From Bemisia tabaci (Eukaryota > Arthropoda > Insecta > Hemiptera > Aleyrodidae), in the NCBI RefSeq assembly GCF_918797505.1, contig NC_092799.1:32066597-32130596 (forward strand): DNA of 64,000 nt. The letters run 5' to 3'. How positions within the stretch are numbered: the stretch's first letter is position 1; the number at the start of each line of letters is the position of its first letter. Both the position numbers and the translations under genes were made by a program. Positions 10,086-23,078 of the stretch are shown here, one piece after another. The notes under the pieces are model-generated. The model did no database searches and was not told where the DNA came from. It saw nothing but the letters and a program-made list of their open reading frames with translations.

Positions 10086-11474
10086 GTGATCCAGCCGACC
10101 CCAGAGATGACACCGGCCGGCAGCGAAGCGAACCTGCACTTGCGGCCCGAGGATCGGAGCAAAGCGACTCTCTCGGTGCCCGGACAGGCGCCACTAGCGT
10201 CGATGACGAGCTCGGGTCTCTCCACGGAGGCCGAGGGCACCTCGCTCACCGTCTCCGACACGGTCTTCATCGACGAGGACCCGGAGATCGACACCGAGGA
10301 CGAGATCGAGGACGAACTCAGCACCGACAGCGAGGCCGACCAGCACTACACCCAGGTCGACAAGGACTGCCTGGCCGCCACCCAGAGGCACCCCTCCCAG
10401 AACCCCTTCGCCGACCCCGCTCCCGCCGAACCGGACGTCGTCCTCGCCCTGAAAACCGGTTCCCGCCAATACTCGCCCAAGCCGAGTCGCCGCTTCTCCG
10501 CGCCCGCAGACCGGAAGTTGCCCACCGGCACCGGAACCGGAAACCCTCGACTTGTCCCGTTTTCCTCGACGGGGGACGACGACGAGCAGTTCCCGGCGTG
10601 CAGCAAGACCGTCCTCGGGCTCACGCAGATAACGAGACTCGAGCTGCCGCTACCGGAAGTCCATCGACCGGAAATCAGCGCCGATCCGGAAGCGATACCG
10701 ATGACGCAATTGGGCAGGGTGGAAACCAGGTGTCAGTTGGAGGTAGACAAACCGAGGAGTAAGTTAGATACTGCCGCGGCCTTGAGATCAAGACACATGC
10801 GTTTGGATGAGCCGGAGATAGCGAGAACTTCGACGTCGCGACAGCATTCGCTCGGGACCGACAGGTCAGGCACGGTAGAGGACATTCCACTCCAGGAGAT
10901 AAAATCAGAAGGCTTCCAGTCCGAAAGGCGTTTGTCGGTTCCAAGGACGTTAGTGAAAGAGGAGAATGAATTTCTCCGACGTCGAAAAGAGACGAGGTCT
11001 CCGGAGTCCGTGAGGAAAGTGGAGAAGGTGGTGGTCGAAGTGCATGTCGCGGAAGTTGAGTCGGAAGTAGATTCTGGTTCCCGTGTCTCGTCGTCGAGTG
11101 CGCGAGCTCCGAGCTTTTCAGTGTCGGGGACGCAGTCGGAGGACTCTGTGACGTCATCGCGAGGAGTCGTGACGTCGGAGGATTCCATGACGTCGCGGAA
11201 GGTGGCTGGCAGCGAGAGTTGCTCAATTAGTGGCGCCGAGCGCTACACTGTACCTGGCTCAACGTTCTCGAAATCCCTGGAGAGGCTCCAGCCGAGCGGG
11301 GACGCACCTGCGGACAGGGACGCCAACCAAACAGGGTTAAATAAAACAGGGTTCTTAATGTCGACGAGTCATTCGTGTGATCACCTAGTTCAAAATGTTC
11401 AGGAAGTCCGATTAGATGTTAATAAGTCCTTGCCCTCCCTCCCATCCACTAAATCTCAAGAGACCCTTTTTTGA
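10086..11474 (+). CDS. Last coding exon of the same unidentified acidic, Ser/Pro/Thr-rich protein (gene 1, C-terminus)
   Basis: The exon begins at GTG ATC CAG after a strong acceptor (TTTTCTTTTGCAG) and stays open for 462 codons to a TGA at 11472-11474. Phase 0 matches the donor at 6322, giving the junction DIQ/VIQPTPEM. The protein is low-complexity and probably disordered. An acidic block (DEDPEIDTEDEIEDELSTDS) lies near residues 60-80 of this exon, followed by Pro/Ser/Arg-rich stretches. A stretch with alternating Val and Glu (VEKVVVEVHVAEVESEV) and a Ser-rich tail (residues ~330-380) come later. The first half is very GC-rich, the second half less so. It reads as a cytoplasmic tail or scaffold C-terminus, but that is inference. 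No domain I can name is present. The other long open frames over this stretch are shadows of this one. Confidence 0.8.
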   Translation: MIQPTPEMTPAGSEANLHLRPEDRSKATLSVPGQAPLASMTSSGLSTEAEGTSLTVSDTVFIDEDPEIDTEDEIEDELSTDSEADQHYTQVDKDCLAATQRHPSQNPFADPAPAEPDVVLALKTGSRQYSPKPSRRFSAPADRKLPTGTGTGNPRLVPFSSTGDDDEQFPACSKTVLGLTQITRLELPLPEVHRPEISADPEAIPMTQLGRVETRCQLEVDKPRSKLDTAAALRSRHMRLDEPEIARTSTSRQHSLGTDRSGTVEDIPLQEIKSEGFQSERRLSVPRTLVKEENEFLRRRKETRSPESVRKVEKVVVEVHVAEVESEVDSGSRVSSSSARAPSFSVSGTQSEDSVTSSRGVVTSEDSMTSRKVAGSESCSISGAERYTVPGSTFSKSLERLQPSGDAPADRDANQTGLNKTGFLMSTSHSCDHLVQNVQEVRLDVNKSLPSLPSTKSQETLF

Positions 11475-11568
11475 ACACTGGAGTCGCCTCTAGAGCCCCT
11501 TTATACTGAGAGTAAAGAAAATGCGAATCCGTTTCTGATTGGCTCGCGTATTTTAGGCCTTCACAGTG

Positions 11569-12318
11569 TCACAAACGGGAATAAAGAGTACAGTTTCACC
11601 AATTGCAAAGATTATAAACTGGAATGGACCGGAGAATAGGAGGTACGGCAAGGAATCCCACCTATAATAGTTACCCGACCTATGTCAGCAATTCTTTCGT
11701 TCACGATAACTATCGTTAGATTTACGTTAGCTTCTTCAAATTTTGCAATTTTGTCCATTTTTGTCTTATGAAGAACTGTATACATTTTCGGTTAAATCGC
11801 ATTTACCGTTTACTTATAAACGGTAATTAACGTAAGTGCCCTACTTACGCTGTTTTCCACTAAACTGTTTTTATGAAAGTTCCATTCCTTGGTTTCCTTG
11901 GTAACCTTTGTTTGCTATCAGCAGATGTTTTATTTCAATTTATTTTTTTATTTTTTTCATTTTTTTTCTTTCTTTTTTTAATAAATCATTGCTAGGTTAG
12001 TTCTAATTTTTTTGCCAGCATTTATTCTACCTCCCCTCCCCCACCCCCCAGCTCATTTTTCTAGCTCCAACACCCTCTCCCACAACTCATTTTTCTATCG
12101 ATTTTATCATTTTTTTTGTATGGCATGTCTTGCTCCCCTACCACCATTTTTTCGGGGTTATAGATATTTTAGCGGCCTCTAGACCCGTGACTCCAGTCAC
12201 GGACATTTCGCTAGTAAATGGAATGAAAGAGAGCACGGAGACAGGAATTCGGGAATGGGTTAATCAAAGATTACAGCAAAAGTCCAATTTGTGTAATCTT
12301 CATTCCCGTTTGTGACAT
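11569..12318. mobile_element. Possible ~750-bp inverted-repeat element over the gene 1 3' UTR
   Basis: TGTCACAAACGGGAATAAAG at the left and its near-complement (TCATTCCCGTTTGTGACA) at the right. In between is a fragment (about 11886-11930) that matches the complement of 60718-60770. It covers the first AATAAA after gene 1. Confidence 0.4.
11580..11585 (+). terminator. Candidate poly(A) signal of gene 1
   Basis: AATAAA 106 bp after the stop codon. It lies at the edge of an inverted-repeat element (see 11569-12318). Further AATAAA motifs occur around 11980, 12513, 13490, 13607 and 13630, so the true 3' end may be much farther downstream. Confidence 0.4.
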
Positions 12319-12349
12319 CCACAAGCCGCGTTCTCTCAACTCACTCTAA

Positions 12350-15300
12350 AAAGGGACTCAAGGCGCCCCCAGCGGTCACAGGGTCGGATACGTATTTGTT
12401 CTACTAAAGAGATGGTCGTAGAGTACCTTAGAAGGGAGAGTATAACCACTGGAAGATTACATTGTTGATTGACCTAGCCATCTTTTACTGCATCAAACTC
12501 TTAGGCCAAAATAAAATAGCAAGCGTTGCAAGTAAATGATTCAAAAGTGCAAAAGATTATGTTTTAGTTTTTTGTATTATAACCTTAAAATTTACTCGAA
12601 TTCCTCAGTTAGGGAAATGTACTTTTTTTTTAACCAACCCACCCCCGCTGCTTTTACCCATGTCACTTAAAATTCGCCGCCATTTTTATTTTATTTGTTT
12701 TTTTCCATCTTAAAGGACTTCACGAGACCCAGTGTCATACTCTCTCTTCAGAGGTAGTCGAGGTGCTGAGGTCCAGATTTAGGTGAAATATTATTTTTTA
12801 CTTTGTGATTCTGTTAGAAAAGTTCTAGCCCGAGGAAGTTTTACATTGGTACAATCACATTTTCATCTTGGATTAGCATTCAATTAGACGAATCCTTGAA
12901 ATCCTGGGTTACCTCCAAAGTCATACTCATGCTAAAGATAGGGGTTTATTCCCAATCAAAAAAGCGGTTGGTACACCAGGCTAGTTTTTATTTTCTTTTT
13001 TCCTTTTAAAGAAACGTGTATTAATGTCCAGACTGTTATTGAACATGACAGACTGCAGATGATATGAAAAAATGTCTCTATTGATGTTTTTGTGTTCAAT
13101 TATTCAAGAAAAAATGAAGAAAGTTGAATGTGAATACACATAACACCTACATGCAGGCCGCTTCTAATCGAAAAACGCTGAAAGAAATTCGATTCAGAAA
13201 AAATTTAAGAAAGCACTACTGATTAAAAGTCAAAAGTGTGCCTCGGGCAGTCCTACATAATGCGGAATTTCAGTTTTAATATCAGTTCATTTTTATTTAC
13301 TCTGGACTGGAAGTGAATTTCAGTTGGTTTCTCTCTAAAAATGGCCAAAAAGGGTTAGGTCGTGAAACTAGCCACACTACCAAATTTTATAGGTTTAAAA
13401 CAAATCGCCTGGTTGGGTCCCAAGCCCTTTCCTGAGATAATGCGTATGAATGATTGGGTAAGGTTTGCCATTATCAAATTAAGGTGCAATAAACCAAAAT
13501 TGAAATGAAAGGAAAAGGTGTTAATGAAAAGGAAAGATTTTAAACAGTATAATATTCTTTTTCTTCTCTCTTGTTATCGGATATTCTCTATTACAATATG
13601 CTCATTAAATAAATGAAAATGCCAGTTGAATAAATAATAAAATATGAATGAGTAAAGTGCATTAGTTAGAATGATCATGAAAGAAAACGCTGAAATGCCA
13701 CGGGAAAAAGTATAATGATTTCAACTATAATCCTGGCTGTTTTGGCTCCCTCTAGCGGATGCAACCACAATTCTGTCTGCTGCCAAAATTAACCAGGAAT
13801 CTAATTGAAAAAAATTATCATCCTTTCTTTTCCATGTGACTTAGCGACTGAGCGTGTGGAAACTGCGTGATATTAGTAACTATTATACATAGCGAAGATG
13901 TGAAAAAGTTCTGATTTTCTCCCAATTTTTAAAGATAATCCTTTATAAGTGAAACAGGAATTTTCTAACTCAATTACAGGATCTGGTTCCTTATAAACAC
14001 ATTGTGTCATGCGCAGCTGATATGCAATTGCTGATTATTCTGGAGCTGAAATACCTATGCCTGATAAATAGCCTTCATTTTGTTGTGATACAATTTCATG
14101 GCCTCAGAGTTAAAATAGTTATCGCCGCAAAATGTTAGGCGACTTTTACCACGAAGCACCAGAATAATAAAATCGAGCCACTGATTAAATCGGGACGTGC
14201 GAAAACCGCTAATGTCCATTTTCCAGTCTTAATTTTATTTGAGTTCATAATACTTTTTCGGAGTTCGTTGCAATCACGAAAGTGGTTTCAAAACTTGTCT
14301 CCGGGTTTTCTTAATCCCAGAACGAGTCCTTTCATCACTTTTATGGTTGTACCAACTTTTCAAAAGTGTTATGATCTCAAAAAAACTTAAGACGCGGAAA
14401 ATTGACATAAGCGGTTTTCGCACGTCCCGATTCAATTAGGGATGACGACAAGGCAAATCAAGCTGTTCGGTCTGGTAAATGACATTTTATACAATTCGCT
14501 TGTACATCATTGATACTTAAAATTTTCATGCGCTTATTTTTTCATCCGAACATCATTAAACAGTTATTGGGGGTTTGAATTAACTCGCCTGAATCGTGCC
14601 ATTGGTTAGGTTTATAAAAAAAAAAAGCAAACTAACATCTCAGAATCAAGTCGATCACTTTTCTATCTATCTAAAGCTCATTGATTACAAAATAATTTAT
14701 GGTTTTTACTTTTAGAACTTTTTGTTCGCAGGAGGCATCTTTAATTCACGTGGCTTTTTTTTTTTTTTTTTTTTTTTTTTGAGATTTAAGAAATGTTTGA
14801 TCTCCACCTGCTCCTAAGTTGAATAAACAATCATGAATGTGTATCAAAAAATGAGATGAAGATAGTATTTTTTGTCACTCTTTCTCTATCTCACTCTCTC
14901 CCCCATCCCCCCTTTCCTTTAAGCGTGTGAAAGAAAAAAGCCTTATGTTTATTTGCAATAAAAGTTGATCTATTATGACTTCGTTACCTAAATTATGTTT
15001 CATCACGCCATCGATACTGCTCGTATAAACTGAGGATTAAAGTTACAATCATTTTATTTTGAGTCAATTATTTGCTTCTTAAAATAATTCATGTCACCTA
15101 TAAACGTCTGAGTCGTTCTTCCCGTCATATAACCTCATAGTTTTTCATTGTTAAGAAACTCCGGACAAATTGTCAAGTAAAATTCGGGTATATTCATTAG
15201 TTGTTAGGGCCATTTACTTCATCTTTTTAGTTGGGTTTGCGTTCATTCAAATCACAGAACACTCTGTTTAAAACTCGGGGTTGTCAAAGTAAATTCCAAT

Positions 15301-17560
15301 TTTGGAGGATAAAAAAGAAAGACTCAACATTTTAACACAGTATTTTAGTACACAGTTCTTGACCGATTTAAATTGAATGATAGACTAAAAATGTACATAC
15401 AAATATATGTAGAGCAAATGCATGTGACCGGGGTAAGTTCCGTAGTTTTGAATCCTCTGGCACTATTGACTTATTTGATGACCATGAACTTGTAAGACTA
15501 GATAATTTTCCAGTGAATCAATTTTTACCTATAATTGTTAATGTTGTTGATATTTTTGTTATACATATTTTATCTCTCTGTTTTTACTTTTATACACATT
15601 TCTCAAGCGGATAATAGCTTTGGTCAGAGATGGTTAAAAAAGTAATTGAGATTTACAGTATATTCGGTATTTCGGTATAATTTTACAATTTTTTGCTTAT
15701 GATTAGGAGCTTGCCGGTAGAGAAGTTAGAAATGTGTTTCCAGTGGTAATATATAACCTTCGAAAGAAACGAAAAGCTGTTGCTACAATGCCGAGCCTAT
15801 CGAGTTGTTTGCTGTTACAATCACACTGTTCATTTGCGATTTTTTTAAGAGCAATTTTCGCGCTTAAAATGTAAAGGACATGGCTCTTAGGGATACTGTA
15901 CAGCATTTTTTACCCATAGAAAAAAGCTCTCGAATTTTTGCACTGGTGTTAGCCTTCGAATTAAATTGTATTAAAAAGTTTTAGTAATAGCAAATAGAAT
16001 GCTCTCATACTGTCATTCATTTATTTTGTTTCTGATTGAAGCTACAATCCTTAGGGAATTCATCGTAAATCTCTGCATCACCTTGAATCAATTTTGTTAC
16101 ACGTCAATGTCAATATGTACCTATTCTTAGTTAATTAACATAAATTATTACACGTGTCATTTTCGAGTGCCAATCCGTTTAATAAACCCAGGTGAGAGGG
16201 CTTCTGAGCCCAATCGAGAGGTGCGTTGACTTTTTAAAGGCTAAAATTATCTAATTGTTTGAATTCGATAAAAAGTTTATATTGTGTACATTGACCAACC
16301 AAAAATACGAACCCAGCTCCCATACATGTGCCAATAGGTCACCGAGCGGCACTTAAATGTTGTCACACAATCGAATCTAATGGATACAGAATGCTCCCAT
16401 CCCATCACCATTTAAGGCTTGAAGTTTGCCTACCGTGTGTTATGAAGGCGAATCTAACTAGTCAAGATTTTTGTGAGAGCAACTGAGTTTCGAAGAAGCG
16501 GCGCGCGGCGGTCGCACGCCGGTGCATTCTTGTTCCTACTCAAAAAAAAATGCAAAATTAAGCAGACACCTGCAACATTTAAAATAGTATGCATCACGTG
16601 CTGCACCAACAGAAAGAAAAAATCATAAATAACGTCTGCGAGCCGTCACCTCGAAGATAAGCTGAAACGGAATCGTAATATTTTAGGTTGCTATCGAATG
16701 TTGTCAAGTTTTGCAGGTATCCTTTCGTATCGTACTTATGTAAAGTGAAACCTTTCGAATATTTTGAAAACTCGACAATGTTGTAACTCGTAACCAGATT
16801 TTTTTATTCTATTACTCACATGTGTTTAAATGTGAGTACCCAAACTATTGCGTTGTCGAATTACAGTCGAGGATCGAAGATTAATATCCGTCTAGCCGGG
16901 CAAAAAATGATTGTTCAGCGCTATTGGAAGTCCCGGAACTTGAAATGAATCTGTTAAGCGATAACCGTGAGCCAATTAGAAAATCATTTCTGTAGTTTTA
17001 GCCAATATATCATCTCATGTTTGATTCCGCAGGATATTATTGTTTTCTCCTTCGATCAAGATGTAGCAGGCAATTAATAAACGGTAGCACTGAGTTACAC
17101 GTTGTCACTTTAAAACTTTACGCATAATAAATTCACAAGATCAAAAGTAATTCAGAATTAAGTCTAAAAACTTTAGGAGGAAAGCCTTGAGTCTGGCGTC
17201 TGCAGTGTTAGTCACTTAAAGGTACAAAAAAGAAATTAGACCCACTAAACAACCTTCAAAACATTTGGTAGAAAAAAATAGACACTTGCTTTTTGAGGGG
17301 AATGGCTCAAAATCCACGATGATTACATCAGAAAAGTCTGAAATTCAATACTAATCCCTAGTAGCAGAGTTATATAAAAAATTTGTTTTTAAAAGTATAA
17401 ACCGTAAATAACCACAAGCTAAAGAATATTCATTGTTTATGTAATGGATGTAAAGTTTTTTAGTTAAAAGTTTACTAAAAAACTTATTTTATTATGTAAC
17501 CCTTAGTATAAAAGTTATATAACCAAATTCAAAGAGTGTATAAAATGAATTTTCATTATT
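12350..17560. other. Non-coding, transposon-poor stretch after gene 1
   Basis: No frame over 70 codons and only one clear foldback element (14185-14436), unlike the rest of the window. Several AATAAA motifs (12513, 13490, 13607, 13630, 16182). It could be a long 3' UTR of gene 1 or simply older intergenic DNA. A 22-nt T run is at 14758-14780 and a GC-rich inverted word near 16500. Confidence 0.45.
14185..14436. mobile_element. MITE with AAATCGGGACGTGCGAAAAC ends
   Basis: 27-bp inverted ends, nearly perfect, spanning about 252 bp. It is the only clear foldback element in the 5 kb after gene 1. Confidence 0.72.
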
Positions 17561-17675
17561 CTTCCTGGCTGGTAGCGCACTCTAGTTATGAAGTGTGCAA
17601 GTTTTCATATGCGTTACTACCAGGTGGTGGATCATCGTAGAGTTGTGACTTACCTTAAATCCGCGCCGTCCTAGT

Positions 17676-17750
17676 CGGGATTAGAACCCACGCTTCGGGA
17701 TGGAGTTGCAATCCGAAGTCCAGTACTTTACCACCAGACCAGCCAGGCTT
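17676..17750 (-). repeat. tRNA-like unit, probable SINE or tRNA pseudogene
   Basis: On the - strand, TGGCTGGTCTGGTGGTAAAG resembles an A box and GTGGGTTCTAATCCCG fits a B box, 55 bp apart. The larger unit 17563-17750 is bounded by CCTGGCTGGT and its complement. The acceptor stem does not pair well, so it is not a clean tRNA gene. Confidence 0.55.
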
Positions 17751-17849
17751 GATATGAATGGGCCCCTAAATTCAATCTCTTAACTATCGCAGGCCTCTGA
17801 GTCCGTAATATTTTGTTTATTGACGGATTCTTATGATATTTTACCAGAC

Positions 17850-18445
17850 TTTATTATTTATTATTTATTTATTTATTGTTTTTTATTTCATGATGTAATT
17901 TTTTCATTTTCATTTTTTTAACTCTCTCTCATTTTTTTAGCTCTCTCTTTTTTTTAACTATCATGATTTTTAACTATCATTTTTTCTAACTCTCTCTATT
18001 TTTTTTTAACTCTCATTTTTTTAACTCTCTCTCTCTCTCTATTTTTTAACTTTATAATTGCGTCTTTTTCCAGTTTTAATTATTTGGGCCTTTTTCTAGT
18101 TTGAATTTATGTCGATGTATTTATGTTATTTATTTATTATTATTATCATTTCCTTTTTTTAAATTTTTATAATATTAATTTAAACATTTTAAAAAAAATC
18201 AAAATTTTTAAAATAATATTTAATAATATTTTTAAAATATTAACAAAAATAATTATGATATACTTTAAAAATATTATAAAATATTATTTTAAAAATTTTA
18301 ATTTTTTATATTTTTAATATATTTTTAAAATGTTTTAAAAATATTCATTGATTGTATTTCAAAAGTACTTTTGAAAATATTTTAAAAATACATGAAAAAC
18401 ATTTTAAAAATATATTAAATTTCAATATTTTTAAAATATTGCTGT
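17850..18445. repeat. Pyrimidine-rich then AT-rich low-complexity block
   Basis: 17850-18060 repeats TTTTTTAACTCTCTC-like words. 18150-18445 is almost pure A/T with AATATTTTTAAAATATT-like words. Frames here are composition artefacts. Confidence 0.8.
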
Positions 18446-18449
18446 CTAA

Positions 18450-18502
18450 CTGGGCAGGGTTATGAGCCAGACACGCTACCAACTGAGGTAACAGGGCTCC
18501 TC
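18450..18502 (-). repeat. Truncated tRNA-Met-like sequence
   Basis: The - strand reads CCTGTTACCTCAGTTGGTAG, then TGGCTCATAACCC with a CAT anticodon. The T arm is missing and an AT-rich repeat follows. A 5' fragment of an initiator or elongator tRNA-Met, or a SINE head. Confidence 0.5.
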
Positions 18503-18559
18503 GGATTGTGTGCCGAGATATCCCCTTTTAACTCGTCTCGGAGCCATTAGTACCTCTAA

Positions 18560-21500
18560 TAATACCTATCCCACGCAGTCCGAGAGTCGAGGGTGTTCAT
18601 TGAAATGAGATCATCATCATCATTCATGAAAATGAGATAGGTTTACGTTAAAGTCATTCAGGTCATTTATATAACAGTTATAATAAGCAAATTAAGCAAA
18701 AGGATACTATACGTATAAAGAAAATTTATAAAAACCCTTCCTCAATTATATAAATTTTATATAAACGTTATCTTCTGAAAATATGAATAATTATTTTCAT
18801 GGGCATTTTATATAAAACTTATATACACGATATATAAACTTTAGTTAAAATGGTGATTATATAACCGGTATTAATTCCTTATACGTTTGTTAGGAAGGGG
18901 AAAGTGAATCATGCTACTAGGGTAACCTCACAATATGCGTACAATTATTCGCGCTTTTGGAAGCTTCTCACTTCTAAAAGCACACTACGGAAAAAATATA
19001 ATTATTGCAGACGACTCCGGTTCCATGACTTTATGCGAAATTCAAAATGACCGTCGTCTTGTGAAACATCCTAGAATTGAAAAAAAAAAACGAAATAACA
19101 AACGATATTTTTCCGACAACTTCATTTTTATGCTTTAATGAGTATACGAGAGTTCTTCTTGTTTGTTTTTGATTGAAAAACTACTTTTTGAGGTGGGCAT
19201 CTCCAAAATGCGTAAATTTTAACGCAGATTTTAAAGTTAGGAGTAACTTTCAGACACTTTCAATGCTCAATTGTCATTTTAAGTCATTTTTCTGGGAGTA
19301 AATACCCACTTTTTGCTATTGAAGGTAGGCAACGGATCCATAATAGAGGTAGAGAGAAGAAAACGTAAAAGTGACGCGAGCCCTCTTTCCCAATCTTCAG
19401 GACAACTTGCGTATTTTCTGCGGAATCAGAAAACATGTGTTCAGGTTTTGCCAATTCTGCGTAGTTTAAATGACTCACTGGGAAAAATCCATTGTTTTGC
19501 GGAGATAAGACATAGAGTTCATTGAGATGCCGACAACGCATTAGTTGAGACAGCTTCAACGCAATTTCTAGTGGCAGTCGATGACCAGAATATTGTACGG
19601 AGATAAGTTGCTTATATCCTTCTTTGTGGCTTTATTTTTAGGTTCATTTCCCCATTAGAGGGTATCAATCAGAAAATAGGGATCAATCTAACGATATTTG
19701 ACAGATGAATTTCCGATGGCTCCAGGACCGTTGGAAGTCGATTTAAGGCTATCATTCACATACAGGATAGCACTCTAGCGCCCAGCTCTTTAAGGTAGAT
19801 AAAAACTTCTAAGTTTAAATGAGCAAGTCGAGATTTTTTTTTTTTAAATATGAAACGAACGGTATCAATTTCAGATAGACCTCCTTTGATTCAGTACGTC
19901 TACATTTCTTCAAGTAAGAAATTTTGATACAGGCAAAAATGTCTGTTGCAAATTTTAGTTGTTAAATAAACCAAGTTTCTTTATACTCAAGACACACTGA
20001 CATATTGGTGTGCGTTTCCGAGATGTTTTCGGCCTCATTCGAAAATTCCGAGCAGCTCGAATTGCATGAAGAAAGAGGAAATACTCACCATTAGCGGGAC
20101 CAATTTTATGCATTTCAACAATGTATAACATTTTGTTATGTTTCTCTCGAGGGAGAAAAATATTATCCAGAGAATGTATCTGTATAATCATAAAACCAAA
20201 ATATTTTCTCGATTGGATTACATGATTTTAAAATTTGTAATCTTTGTCGAGGCCTACTAAAATTATGCATCAGAGGATTAAGTATTTGTGTTTAATAATT
20301 GAATTGAAACACAAATTTTACGGCAAATTAATTAAACTTTTGCAGATTTCATGGAGAATTTGGAAATTGGTCGAAGTATCAATTCAGTATTAAACAAAAG
20401 CATAATTATTTACCCACTCACACTGGGTTCTACAAAAATTAACTTTACGAAGCAACAAAATATTATAAAACCCGTTTATTTCGGAATCTCGATACATCGC
20501 TCGTCTTCAACGCCTTAAATTCAAACCCGTACCTTGGGGACAAACATATCATCTCAGTATGGAAGTCCTCCGTCTTAAATTGACTGCAGATATCTTGTTG
20601 ATCTAACAGGAGGAGTAGCTAGTCAATAAAACAAAGAAAATTTTTACACCTACTTTTGTTTCTACTTTCAAAATGTCCTTACCCTATTTTATCGACAACA
20701 TACTTGGTGGCTGGCGTGACTTTATTATAAAAATTACGCAGTTTGAGTCTCATTAAAAAGGTAGCGGCTTTACGTGATAAAACAGTTTCAAAGGAAAGCC
20801 GTAATTGATAACGACTTTGAAAGCGCATGCACCCACGGAGACAATTAAATTAGGCAGGAGAAAGAAACGGAGAGAGCGCAGAGAGAGCGGAAGAGAAGGA
20901 AACCTCAACTAAAACAGGCGAAAGCAGGAGGTGAGAGAGGAGGGTAAAATTCATACGGGCGTAGCGTAGGGATGCTCTGAAAGGTTAAGAGACTCCGTTC
21001 ATTCAAATTAGCACGCGCAGAGGTGATGGATGATTTAATGAGTCTACCGCACTCTAATCTCCTTCTACTTATGTTGCACCCACACCACTCTCGCGATAAC
21101 GCTATCACCAATCTCTCTGAAAAACGTCATTTAACTTAAATTGAATTGTGTTTGGTGAAATACTATGCAGAAAGGTTACGGAAATCGACCAGGGAGCTGG
21201 TGCACCAATATCTCACTGTCAATCTTACGATACAAACTCATAAATCAATAATTTTCAACAAGCTCACCGAAAAAAAGTTCGGTCGCACAAACCGGAGTTC
21301 GTTAGTGCGAACATGGTCAGGATAATATGAAACACGAAACTATTTGTAAAATCAACGTATTCGAGAAAGCACAAAGAAACAACACAAATATTCCGAATCG
21401 AATTTATGATGGTAGGCTTTTGTATACTTATTCACGTACGCGTTTATGAAACTTCCAATTCAAATGGCACTGAAAAAGAACTGATCATACATCCCTGATG

Positions 21501-22560
21501 CAAATATTTCTCTTTTTTTTCTTTTGCAAGTGATGAAAGCTCTATTTTCAATCTTACAGATTACTAGAATTTGTGTCAGGAATATCTTAAAATATTCGAA
21601 TACCGATTTTACACTAATTACACCTTTGTAATGTTAAAATATGTTTCAAAATTGTTTTAACGGAGCATTCATTACTTTGCGCACACTTAGAATCTTCAAC
21701 CCACGTACCTTTTACTCGACTCACAGAAGCCCTCTCACATTGCTGAATATGTGTTAAAATTCAGGTGTTTGCGAACCATTCCTTTGGACTGAATGTTACT
21801 TTTTCTCAGTCAATGTTAAGTACATGTATAGATTTATTTATGTCTGTGTGTTTCGTTTAACATTTTAAATTGTATTTTTGTAATCTGTACATAATTAAAT
21901 ATGTATAAAGTCGTTTTAATAAGTAAAAAGATATACCGCGGAACGCAAGTCTTGAAATTTTTGACTGTCCTCACTATCCAGTCCTTCCAAAACGGTCGTT
22001 TCAAATACATTCTTCAACAAATAATCATGCAGTTAGGTAGGGGGAATTTATGCGAACATCTGTCTTCCCATGTGTTTTTTCAACAGTCAATAATGTAATC
22101 ATTTTTCTTACATTTATTTCCACGGGCGTTGAACGCTCAATATTTCTTTTAATTTTACGTTTTTGAGAAAAAACCTCGTTTGTTTCAGGAGCATGCTCGA
22201 GGCTTTTATTTTTAAAAAAAAATCGTAAATCGTGATTTCAAAACAGCAAAATTCTAAAAATGTATTCAAATTTATCGACGGCATGTCCAGAGCATAATAT
22301 GTCTCATTTGAAAAAAAAATCAGAGGTTTGCTCGCTAAGGAATAGCAATAAGAGTTTTCCAAATATATAATCAATCAGTTTTCTCTTTGATTATTTTTAC
22401 TGTAGACAAATCTAAAAAAAAAGCTTTTTAATTTTTTGAGATGCCGCGTTCTAATCCTTTTTACCTGACTAAATATTTCAAAACAATCATATGTAACACT
22501 GTGTATGTACACTAAACGGAAAATAATCACCATTATAATGTTTTATAATATTGGTCAAAG
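18560..22560. other. No supported gene
   Basis: AT-rich. ATC and TATATAA-like runs at 18610-18860. Frames of 60-90 codons at 18935, 19284 and 19955 have no motifs and no coding bias. No clear mobile element ends. Confidence 0.5.
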
Positions 22561-22644
22561 TCGCGAGACGGAAAGTCAACGATTTTCTTGCTGCCTACCA
22601 GCGGTGAGGTTACTATGTTGTGAATTAATCAGTTTTCCATAACT

Positions 22645-22803
22645 GTACCGGGTGATGGAAGAGCTGAATGCAAAAATTCTGGCATTAAATAAGAGAAAAC
22701 TCATTGAAAATAATGATGTTTTTCCCTCCCAGGGTTTTCCTTTCATCTCTGAGATAGATAAAGTGAAAGAAAACTTCCTCTCAGAGATAAAACGGGACAT
22801 GTA
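22645..22803 (+). pseudogene. Possible transposase-like coding remnant
   Basis: A + strand frame of 52 codons after a TAA: LYRVMEELNAKILALNKRKL, then ENNDVFPSQGFPFISEIDKV, then KENFLSEIKRDM and a stop. The order of an ELN..K helix, a FP motif and a KENF helix recalls the middle of some hAT-type domesticated or transposon proteins, but this is only a resemblance. It is the only convincing protein-like stretch between genes 1 and 2. Confidence 0.25.
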
Positions 22804-23047
22804 ACGAGACTTTTCTATTTTTTAATTTATGATAAATTCCTCGCAAAAGCGCATGCATCGGTTTTGTTTTCCTCAACTACGTACGTGACTTTGGTCATAC
22901 ACTTTTTGCGTGTATAAATAAAATTGAAATTTTCCATACATTACTCTTGTGGCGATAGCTACAGTAACTTGATAGAGAGAGATTATGGACATGATGCTCC
23001 ACGGAGGCCTTAGAACCTAAAAATAAATAAAAGCCAGTAAACCGACC

Positions 23048-23078
<31 letters not shown>

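Noticed and set aside
10046..10762. 238-codon + strand frame and several - strand frames over the last exon of gene 1
   Set aside because: Shadows in GC-rich coding DNA. The 10086-11474 frame fits the acceptor and the phase of the preceding exon.
17676..17750. Functional tRNA gene
   Set aside because: A and B boxes are present but the acceptor and anticodon stems do not pair.
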